Source: Saccoglossus kowalevskii
Lineage: Eukaryota > Hemichordata > Enteropneusta > Harrimaniidae
Assembly: GCF_000003605.2 (NCBI RefSeq)
Contig: NW_003128382.1
Span: forward strand, 11,623-50,086
Direction: 5' to 3'
Length of the DNA: 38,464 nucleotides
The notes beneath the pieces were generated by a model. It saw nothing but the letters and a program-made list of their open reading frames with translations. It searched no databases and was not told the DNA's origin. The position numbers and the translations under genes were made by a program. Shown here in pieces: positions 14,328 through 24,100 of this stretch (positions within the stretch are counted from its first letter, which is position 1; each line of letters starts with the position of its first letter).

Positions 14328-17300
14328 GCAATCTTCTCTTTTTTGTACCGAATAGAAAGCTTCCGAATGCAGAATGGCATTCTGTTTGCTTGAACTCCAA
14401 AACTATTTTAAAATAAAGTACACAATAGACTAATCTTATGGCCAAACTTGGGGTGTCCTTTCAACCCCGACCAAAACGGAAGGGATTTTCTCTAGTGATG
14501 AGACTTAAGTAGAGGATTTGCTACGATACGGATATCTGAGCAATAAGGGCAGTAGGCATATTGTCGGATAGGTAGATAGACACATCAGAGGCCACCTTGA
14601 GATTGAGGGTGCAGTTTTGGAAACATAAATGCGTTTATTTGATGAGTTACCATGTTTACATTTTTTCTATCACTACCGTGTTACGTATTATCGTTTTATG
14701 TTTTACTGTCTGGCGACTGATAAAAAATAAGCGTTGGTCGTGTTATCATCGTGTCGGGGAATTGAATAATGTCGCATATACTCGAGGCTTATCGTCGCTC
14801 GTGGTATCGCAAAGTGATGTTGAGTGTCTCAAGACATTGCATCTTATGTTTGTCTTTATCTAGATAACGAACACAAATGAGAGAAAATGCGCAGATGTGA
14901 TTTCTATAAATTTTCAGATTAAAATGTGTTAAATACCGTTTTTAAAAAGTATGGTATTCTTATAATCGTTTTTATAAAATTATATTTATGCAAATTATTG
15001 TCTCAATGAATCAAAACAAAACTACCCTGAACATTTTTCAAACAAACAAACGACAATTTTTTCTCTAATCTGTGTATTAAATGCAAGACAAAATAGAAAA
15101 ACAAACCATAATTCTGTAGATGTACCATAAATGTCCAGTTATATAAATTGTCATACTATTATGAACATTTTGCTGAATACACATCATTTAATGGTGCATC
15201 AGTCGTACGAATATAGAGATTTTTGTTTACCATGAAGATGAGAGATTCAAGTTTCATTTCAGTTGCGTACAAATATTTTAATAATTACCACGGCAAACTG
15301 TTGTGATGTTAAAATTATATAAACGTCATCTTTTTTGAATGAGATGTTAGTTGTGAATATAACGTCTATAACAACTCTTTCAGTGCAGTAACAAATAGAG
15401 TAATATTCTTTCCACAAATAACTTTGTAGTTATAATTGTACATTCCATTCTCCGTAGTTTAACTTTATTCCGTGTTCTATTAAATGTTAAATGTTGATAT
15501 AATCTTCAACCAGTACTGGTTTACCTTTACGAAAACGTTTTTATTTGGGTTGGGGTTATAATCGCCACGTGCCCGAATCGTGTCCTACCAACCAGTCACT
15601 TTGATAGAAATTGTACAAAAAAAACCGCAATCGGTAATTGTTATTTCATGATTGACAAGATGACGTCATAAATGTAACATTAATATCTTCGTATAGCTTT
15701 ATTTTTCGATCATCGGCACGTTCTGTGTACGTTAAAATTTCAACACGTACGCCGTGATGGTACTTTCCTGTTTCCCACACTCTCGATATATTCCTCTCCC
15801 AAAAACAACGGTGCTTTTTATTCGCATGCGACACCGGAGTCTCAGCCAGAACATCCCTGGACAAGGTGAGAGTGTGTGCGGACGGGGTATCGGTTGCAAG
15901 TTGGAAACTTGGTCGCTAAGTCAATGAATCAACAAACCATCAGTTAAGATCCATATAGCTTGCAGGCTCTGATCTATGCAAATATCCGTCTACCTGTGTT
16001 TCGTTTAATGTCTGTCTATCCTTGACTTCAAAATAGAAAGATGTTTTGACTGATAAAAAAACAAAGATGGACCGGGAGTATCGGTGTTCCGGTTTGCTTG
16101 ACTGCCCAATCAACACCGAAAGGCGGTGAAGTATTCTGACATTGGTAGTCACCACGGTTAGACAATCATATTGCTCGGATGGAATATTAATGCAAATCGA
16201 TTAATTAACATGTGTTGCTTTAAAATAAATATCTAATCACATTTACGATATGAACACAAATTGTTGAGCCGCATTTTCTGCGATCTGAGCATGAATAGAG
16301 TGGACCAGTGTTAATTTGCTTGAAAGCTAGGTCATAAAATTGGACACTTAAATTACCAATAGGTGAAATCGTATGGTAGACTGATTGGAGACAAGGGTTC
16401 GAAAACAGATAAAACACCGCAAACTCACCTTCTTAGTATAGTCAACGAATGTTGCCATCAACTCCGCCTCCGCGTGGCGAAAATATTTCCCCACCCTTAA
16501 CAAAAATAATCCCAAATATGTAAACATTCCGCGCAACTGAGGCAAACTGAACGACATCTCCCTCGGTAAACACTCGCCGTTAACAGTTTATTGGCGAAAG
16601 TGCGAATTCGACACCCGGACAGAAAGCGAAGTTATTGAAAGAGGGACAGAAAAGACAACGCACTTAGCCATTAGCTGTTTCATTTTAGGGCGAAAAACTT
16701 CCGGACTTAGTGGATAGATTTGGATACGGCGAATGACAAATACGAACTCTAGCCGATTCTTAGCATACCGCGATCAAACTGATTCTGATTGTGTTAAAGA
16801 TGTGAGCAAACATGTTCTTTTGATAATAACTTAAACTACTTTAAAATTCGACACTTGGAAATCGTGGGAAAGATTTCAACAATTTCTAGCAAAACATAAT
16901 ATCACAAAGGCCATTCCGATAGATCAACGACATCCGCTACTAATTAATCCAACGATATTGTTCTTCTTCTTTTTTTTTTTCATTTAGATACAAATTGAAA
17001 TTCGACAACATGTAACATTACAAATATGCTCTTCATTTATTTTCTGGAAACTGAAGAAAAAAAAATGTTCTTCAACATTAGACGAGTGAATGAGTATCTC
17101 GATCTTGCGAGTGTTGCAAATATTAAAGATGGAATTGACTAAAGTGAAGTATTCCAAAATAAAGTCTCCGACTTTTTTTTGGCAAACTCTTATTACAAAT
17201 TGATATAATTATGAATACGTATATCATTAATTAGATGTTCCTCATTATGTACTTCTAGGCTCTGGGACTCTTTTGTCTGATTATCAATATAATCACAGAA

Positions 17301-18089
17301 AACTTAATCAACAATTAGATCATCATTATTCTTATTAACGAAATATACTTGAATTTAGTATCACCCTGGATAATAATTATGTTTTGGAAGCGATTGGTGT
17401 GATGCAAATTTTTTTAACAACAATTATTGATGAAAATTATTTAAAATATTGCTTTGCAGATTTTAGAGACAAAATTGATACCAACATTCTGAAACACAAT
17501 TGTGGGATTTTCAAGTTGCTAGTGTGACACCGATAACGATTTCGAAAGAAGTTTTTTTTTTTTTTTCGTTTCAACGCTCTTTCTGGGCGAGTGTTTTTGT
17601 AAATCTTTCTCAGTACGTTATGAAACAGTAACAACCCCGTAGTTACGTTGTTAAAAAGATGCGATCAACTCACGTATTCGATTGCTGAGTTTTTTTATAG
17701 TTAATTTAAAAACGAAAGCCGTAACCTTTACTAAAATCATTTTTTTTTCACCTAAAACGATAATATAAATGTTTTGGTAAAATTGACCAGAATTTTTCGT
17801 TACTATGTTTGTTTATTTTCAGTTATTTACTATTAATCATTTGTTTATGATTGTAGTCATGGTTTTATATTTTTTTGCGAGATATCCGAAGTGTTCATCT
17901 GCGTTCAGTGATATATACTGATTTCGGTGAGACGAAAAAAAAACGCCATATCATTTCTAAGATTTGTCATTGAAAACACAAATCCTTGGGGACAACAAAC
18001 TTACACATAAAGAGGGAAGGCTTATTATATTACACTGAATGTAAAAGGTGGAGATTAAAATTCCAGTGATGTAAAACGGACCCTAATTC

Positions 18090-18526
18090 NNNNNNNNNNN
18101 NNNNNNNNNNNNNNNNNNNNNNNNNNNNNNNNNNNNNNNNNNNNNNNNNNNNNNNNNNNNNNNNNNNNNNNNNNNNNNNNNNNNNNNNNNNNNNNNNNNN
18201 NNNNNNNNNNNNNNNNNNNNNNNNNNNNNNNNNNNNNNNNNNNNNNNNNNNNNNNNNNNNNNNNNNNNNNNNNNNNNNNNNNNNNNNNNNNNNNNNNNNN
18301 NNNNNNNNNNNNNNNNNNNNNNNNNNNNNNNNNNNNNNNNNNNNNNNNNNNNNNNNNNNNNNNNNNNNNNNNNNNNNNNNNNNNNNNNNNNNNNNNNNNN
18401 NNNNNNNNNNNNNNNNNNNNNNNNNNNNNNNNNNNNNNNNNNNNNNNNNNNNNNNNNNNNNNNNNNNNNNNNNNNNNNNNNNNNNNNNNNNNNNNNNNNN
18501 NNNNNNNNNNNNNNNNNNNNNNNNNN
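18090..18526. other. Assembly gap (437 N)
   Basis: A run of N. The edges resemble each other: the left ends AAAACGGACCCTAATTC and the right begins AAACGGAACCCCAATCGG. This hints at a tandem repeat or an unmerged duplicate at the break. Open frames spanning the N run are artefacts. Confidence 0.99.
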
Positions 18527-18999
18527 AAACGGAACCCCAATCGGAAATATTGCCCGATGATAGACGGCTCGCACCTGACAATACCACTTGTTTTTAATTT
18601 TCCACGGACAGGTGGGGAAAATCTGTTGTCATGGCGACGTTCAATTTCCACTGAGATAGGAACAATTCGAGAAGAAGAAGAAAATGAATAGTGTATGTGT
18701 CACAATGATGCTCCAATTATCCGGTAAACAGCGGGAAAAGCAATGAATGTGAAGTGTTCAACAAATTGTTTCCTTCGAACAGTGTCCGGCATTTATCGCA
18801 TGACCATGCTCGTTTGTTTGTTTGTTGAGGAAAACAATTTCCACGGGCCCCTAATGTACCTCAATTGTAATTCTATCCGCATTGCTTAATTGCAAGCAAA
18901 CGGTATCGCTGCAGTATATGGACAGTGCGTGTTTGTCTTTATTGTCGTGGGCTTGAATCAACAGGTCACTTGGGGTGACACTAGGCTTTTGTTCCCACA
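18527..18999. other. Intergenic segment between the gap and the 19000 open frame
   Basis: Moderate GC, with a (GTTT)n-like run near 18812-18824. No gene seen. Confidence 0.6.
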
Positions 19000-19260
19000 A
19001 TGACCGCGCATAGACTACGAACAGTAGCCAAGAGAGCCCCACACGAGAGCTTTGACAGCAAATGGGGGGCTTTCAAAATGAATGATGATGGGCAAATAAT
19101 AGACAGTCGGCTACCTGCGAGAGTGCATGATGAAGATATTATCACTGAAGAGGGGGGTAGTAAAGGGACTCCCAAGAATTTCAAGTACGTCGACAAGCTA
19201 GTCTCTTCGGGGTTGGTCTCCAACCCTTCATTCACTGTCACGGATCCAAGTACAGCGTAA
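19000..19260 (+). CDS. Possible 86-codon open frame, unknown function
   Basis: The frame starts at ATG 19000 and ends at TAA 19258-19260, with an in-frame stop just upstream (about 18982-18984). The peptide is hydrophilic and evenly mixed, with a run of acidic residues (VHDEDIITEEGG) and a terminus reading NPSFTVTDPSTA. It resembles ordinary coding sequence more than most frames here, and local GC is raised. I do not recognise a family and see no clear polyadenylation signal after it. It could be the last exon of an upstream gene, a small gene, a remnant, or chance. The overlapping 107-codon minus-strand frame (18981-19304) is its mirror and is less protein-like. Confidence 0.25.
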   Translation: MTAHRLRTVAKRAPHESFDSKWGAFKMNDDGQIIDSRLPARVHDEDIITEEGGSKGTPKNFKYVDKLVSSGLVSNPSFTVTDPSTA

Positions 19261-20639
19261 AGTTGTTCACTGCTTTTACGAGGCCCAGTCACAAAACGCA
19301 CCATAGTGCTCTGTCACTGGAGCGTCCCGAGGGGGGAATTCTGTCCCGCCTTAAATGTATTCATCTGAAAGTATACTTGACATCACCGAGTATTATGCCT
19401 GTAATCTAAGTCCCCTCATTGGCATGTTCCATTTCTTTGCCCAACTGTCAATGAAATGAGCAGCAAAACAGAGAGAATACGTACATGTACTGGTAGTTTT
19501 GCGATATATAAGGGGGGAGGCGTTGCAGTGGCAACCAGCCCAATCACGACATGTTACGGCGCAGTTCTATCGCTGTGGGTATCGATTACGGTGTCCATGT
19601 CAGGACTTTAGTCATTGAACGGGCTTAAGTCAGTGGCATGAATGGCAAAGCCCCCCTCTAACAATACCCCTAGTCTAACGGTGTTTTTCCAACACGTCAT
19701 TGAGTATGGATTTAAGAAGCGGGAAGGGAAAATATAGGCATCAATTGAAACTGACTGACTGGCGCTTGCATTCGAGATCATAGGGCGTTGGAGGTACCCA
19801 TCTGATAATAACGCTAACCCAGGTGAGAGAGATGGTAGTAGGCGAGGAAAACGCCGACCCGCTACGATACGCCGTGTTTACATTGACAACTATAAAACTA
19901 TCCAACCGCAACTCTACCCCTCCTTTCCTTCACTGTATCATTACATGATGCGATACACATGAAGAGAAAAACTCTAGTCCCGGCGCTTACCAATCCCCCT
20001 CCTCGTCCCACCCTCATAATACCCCCCTATCGGGAGTTCTCTTCCCCAATTAGAAAGTCCCACGAACTCTGTCATCCGCGCTGTCTGAGACCTGAAAGTT
20101 ATCAGTCACGTTGGCATGATATTGGTAACCGAGCGTTTTTGTACACAACACGAAATGCTTGGTGTAACGTTCAGTAGCATGATTAGTACATGCAATGACA
20201 GCTTGATGTTTAGCAAGCCAGCCAGGAAAAAGAAAAAAAAGCGCGTCACGCCGCATGAAAATGTGCGAGTTGCATGGGAAATGTAAATAATTTCCACCTG
20301 AACCACAAGAATGTTTCCAAACTTTATTATCAACATCATGGAAGTTATATCAGAAGTAACTTTTTCCTTCTCTCTTTCTCTATCCACCCCCCTCTCTACC
20401 TCTACCTCTGCTATCAACGGGTATACACTTCGCCATAGTGTACGTGCTCCATTCAAAACCTCCCTGAAAAATCCATTACTTTTTTGACCAAACCAAACAC
20501 GCAAACACGATTAGAAAACAACTGTGTGGACAGAGCTGAGCGTCTATCCAATTTTGTATTGATTTAAAGGACGCTTTTAACCCTACTATGTTTATACCCC
20601 CATCATACTGTAGTGCATTCGCCACACAAAAAAATAGAA
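19261..20639. other. Intergenic segment upstream of the Pax1/9 promoter
   Basis: Contains C-rich and CT-rich stretches (for example about 19981-20030 and 20361-20410). Frames of 68-132 codons occur on both strands without recognisable motifs. Distal promoter or enhancer sequence is plausible but not shown. Confidence 0.6.
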
Positions 20640-21127
20640 CCCCCCGTTTACAGTTAAGCGTGCACGCGTGTGGCTTTCTACACTTGACGTGTGATTGACA
20701 ACTTTTCACCCGGCGACCAATCAGAGAGACTCTCGCCCAATTAATTAGCGTTTTTGTAAACGCATGGCTATGGGGGGAACGGCGGCGATAGTGAGTCACG
20801 TCGAGCACAAGAGAAAGGGAGGAATTGACATGAGTACGTAGAGACGGTAGTAATTCTTCACAAGATACACTCTCATTGGCGGCTGACTGCGTGTTATTTG
20901 GTCGAGGGCTAACAGTGAGACCAGTGAAGACACTCCCGTTATTTCGACAACTCGTTCTCAGTCATCCAAAAACTAATAATATCGACGAGTGCCGCCACTT
21001 GTCACACCGATATCAAGCAGCGCCAGCGTGTCTTCTCCAATTCAAGCTCGCGATCCAAGTAACTGGCCGGCTTTAAGTCCTTTTCGCCGTCTTCTACGCG
21101 CGACCATTACCAAGAAACACATCATCG
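20640..21127 (+). promoter_or_regulatory. Likely Pax1/9 promoter and 5' UTR, CpG-rich
   Basis: This block has roughly 40 CpG dinucleotides by eye in about 490 nt, far denser than the surrounding AT-rich DNA. It contains a CCAAT element (ACCAATCAG, 20716-20724), an inverted one (ATTGGC, 20875-20880) and a TTAATTAG homeodomain-type core (20741-20748). No ATG occurs between about 20833 and the inferred start at 21128. No TATA box at a convincing distance was seen, so the start site itself is not placed; a dispersed-initiation CpG promoter is an inference. Confidence 0.6.
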
Positions 21128-21143
21128 ATGCATTACGGCATGG
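21128..21143 (+). CDS. Pax1/9: Pax1/9 coding exon 1 (16 nt, start codon)
   Basis: The exon-2 frame needs one G from an upstream exon to make the Glu of MEQTF. At 21140 the sequence reads ATGG followed at 21144 by GTAAGAC, a near-consensus splice donor, so joining restores Met-Glu-Gln-Thr-Phe as in vertebrate PAX1. An in-frame ATG lies 12 nt upstream at 21128, giving MHYGM before the Glu. An in-frame TAA at 21074-21076 closes the frame, and there is no ATG between about 20833 and 21127, so 21128 is the first ATG of the likely leader. The downstream ATG at 21140 has a G at -3 and at +4 and may also be used. Phase 1 splicing after ATGG matches the position I recall for vertebrate PAX9. Confidence 0.85.
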
Positions 21144-24100
21144 GTAAGACCAAACTCTTTATTTCTCTGCACGGATCACTGGAATTGTCAAATAATATAC
21201 ACGACTCGTATTTACAACGATGATATACACACTGTTCCATCGAGCGAAACAACGTTATATGTGTTTTATTATTATTATTATTATTTGAAGAAGTGAAGAC
21301 GGTGATTATAAATTCAGTCAATGGTGACGTTGACAGTTTTAGCGATTTTAAATGTCGACTTTAAAGCTGTGATTGTAAACGATAATGGAAACAAAAACTC
21401 GCCATGAGAGAACCGATCGCTTCCAGATGTGTTCAACGTTGACCCAGTCGGTGACGACCCAGGCCTTCCAGGCGAATTCGACGAGACCGAACAAATATAC
21501 AAAAGTCACGTGTTTGGGTCACTAAAAAGTTATTATTTTTCGAATGTTGTTTGCCCATATCCGACAATATATATATATATAAGTTAGTGGCGAGGCTACA
21601 ACTATGTTGACGTCACATGGTTCTGGGCGCTAGAAAACAAATATATCATGATATAGAATGCATGTCACGATTTTTGTTTCTTATTCTTGTTTTTTAAGAT
21701 AATGAGATAATGTACATGAACTCGAGAAATGGCGCTGCGCGGTGGAAGCATCCGCGGTGATGGGTCAGTCACGGGGTACGGTGCGATACGGTGCTAGAGA
21801 AGGCTTGTTAGCTACTGTTTATATCCGATATGTTAGTATAGGGTTGAGCTGAACCAAAACAGAACAACAACAGACCACATAGGTTGTACGTGGTCTGATA
21901 CGTACGCGGGACTTCTCTTAGTGAGTGAGTGCCGACTCACTGACTTACAAGCCTGTGCGTCAAACTAAAATTATCGCTAAATTGTTATAGTGAATATGAA
22001 GTTGTCCTCTCTAGGAACAGAAACACTAGCTTACACCCGTCCGAAATCGGTATGTGTCCTGATTTCAAGTCGGCAAGCGAGCACTAACTTGGGGACGGTG
22101 ATTGGATTTAGCTGTTATACGCATATAAAGCAACACTTTTTATTGAATCATATGAAATATACCTTCAGTTTATTTGTTAAATTAATACCTCCAACAGACA
22201 ACTTCCATTTCGTCGCAGAAATAAGTCAGTTTCCAAACTTAGCAGTTAGTGCTTTCCGGCACCTCGCATTTCAAGATGGCGGAATCAGTCAACTAACTTG
22301 AAGTGACTAGTCATACAGCTTCCACGCGATTTTATACTATCATTGTAGAAGAATTATACTATTTGATTTGTTTCATGTTAATTAAGTAAAATACAGTTCC
22401 ATGCGTATATCGCAGTTCGCCAGGTTTCAGCTGTTTCGTTTTTTGTTTTTTTTTGTTTTGTTTTTATAAAAAAACTTCCCTTCTCTTTATTCTCACCAAA
22501 ACAGTTTATGGAACGTTGAAGCGAGAAGGTGGCCGGCATCACCGGAACGTAAACTCGTTCGTTCAACCGAAACAAATAGAAACGCAATCAAGCATTATTT
22601 TAAACTCTTCCAAAACATAATCTTTAATTAGAAATGTTATTGTTTTGTATAACCTTTTGATAACCTTCATAATACCATGGGAATATTCCCAGTCGATTCA
22701 TGTAATCGAGTCAGAAGTTAATTTTAAACATCGGTGTTATGGTCGTTGGGTAGACTTTTTTGCTAGAAATAAGGACGTGCAAGTTTCATATAGGTTTAGA
22801 GAAAAATTAAAATAATGAGCAGCGATGTAATCGATTTTTCTATGAATTATGAATTCCCTTCACAATAAATTTTTTCACATCCCAACAGATTGAAAATGAC
22901 TCGATTTTGTTCGGATAAAAACAAATCATACCAAGAATGCCAACGACAATGTGTTTAATTTAATGCATTCTTTTAAAGATATTTATTATTAAAAAAAAAA
23001 CATTATGTTTTATTCTTCCTCATGGTCTGAGTTGATCCATTTCTTCTTGTGGATCTGGAAATAACTGACTGTTAACTACACGAGACTACAGGCCGCGGAC
23101 TTCACGCATTTTCATTTAAATGGTAAACAATTTAACGTGTTTTATGTCGGTTCCGCGTTTTTCACAGTGATAACAGACAGTTCAAGTTTATGTGTCCGAA
23201 TACTTGCCACTGTGGTTAAGAACGGAAGGCTGGTGGTCATAAATAAGCCATAACCGCATTAGAAATAAACAACGTGGAAATCAACGGTATATAACATAAC
23301 TTGATATAATCAAATTTTGTTTCAAGTCTGCTAAAAGCCTATAATATCCTTTCCTGTGACGTTTGCTTTGAGCTAACCACATTGGGGGTCATTTGCCAAT
23401 AAAATTAAGTAACAACAAAATTCATATTCGTTTTGTGTGATAACTGATGAAAAGCTTGAACAATTGTTTAAATATTGCCCGTATTTAGAGAGTTTGTTCG
23501 CCGAAAGTAGGCATATAATGCGTAGAATTGTTCTTAGAAGTGTTCTTAGACAGTCTGGCACTTTCGTGTCAGTAGATTCGTCATAAAAACCGAAACATAA
23601 TTGTGCAATTTATAACACTACAATTGACTATTAATTACTGGCTCAGTTTCACTATTATAACTATTAACAAAAGTCAAAGTATATTGTAATAATTTCAACT
23701 GCTTCGGAGAAAAACAGCCTAAAAAGTTAAATCAGGGCACCACTCACCACTGTACGAGTAAAGTACGTTCTCATCACACGACCCGGGGGTGAAGTTAATT
23801 AATTTTCGACACCTCCTCACCGTGGCATTCAGTGAAAATAACACGTTCAGTATTGTAAATTTATAACAGTTCATAGTCGTTTTTTACACGTCAAGGTTTT
23901 GTAACTTTCCGTAATCTGGAAAGCGGCGTTCAATGTATACGTGACACACGCGTTGCAACTCTCTCGCATCCAGTCAACTCACCGTCACCGAATGTACTTA
24001 TCGTTTAAAAAAATGCAAATAGCTCAAACCAGTGTGTCAACAGGCAGCGGTAATGGAAAGCGGAAAGCGATTGTATCGTGGCCAATACTTGTGAGGCAAT

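Larger units (their letters stand above)
1..18089. other. Upstream intergenic DNA, no gene recognised
   Basis: AT-rich throughout, with many A/T homopolymers (for example about 1915-1940 and 17552-17566). Open frames are at most 93 codons and none shows a domain or codon bias I trust. No tRNA, rRNA or homeobox sequence was recognised. A higher-GC island at about 9200-9660 has overlapping frames on both strands (up to 89 codons) and may be a regulatory element or repeat; I see no gene in it. Confidence 0.7.

Noticed and set aside
18030-18651. Three minus-strand open frames of 163-198 codons
   Set aside because: They are open only because they run through the N gap; nearly all their codons are undetermined.
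20106-20504. 132-codon minus-strand frame upstream of the promoter
   Set aside because: Includes low-complexity translation of CT-rich sequence (EREKEK-like) and a phenylalanine run; no domain.
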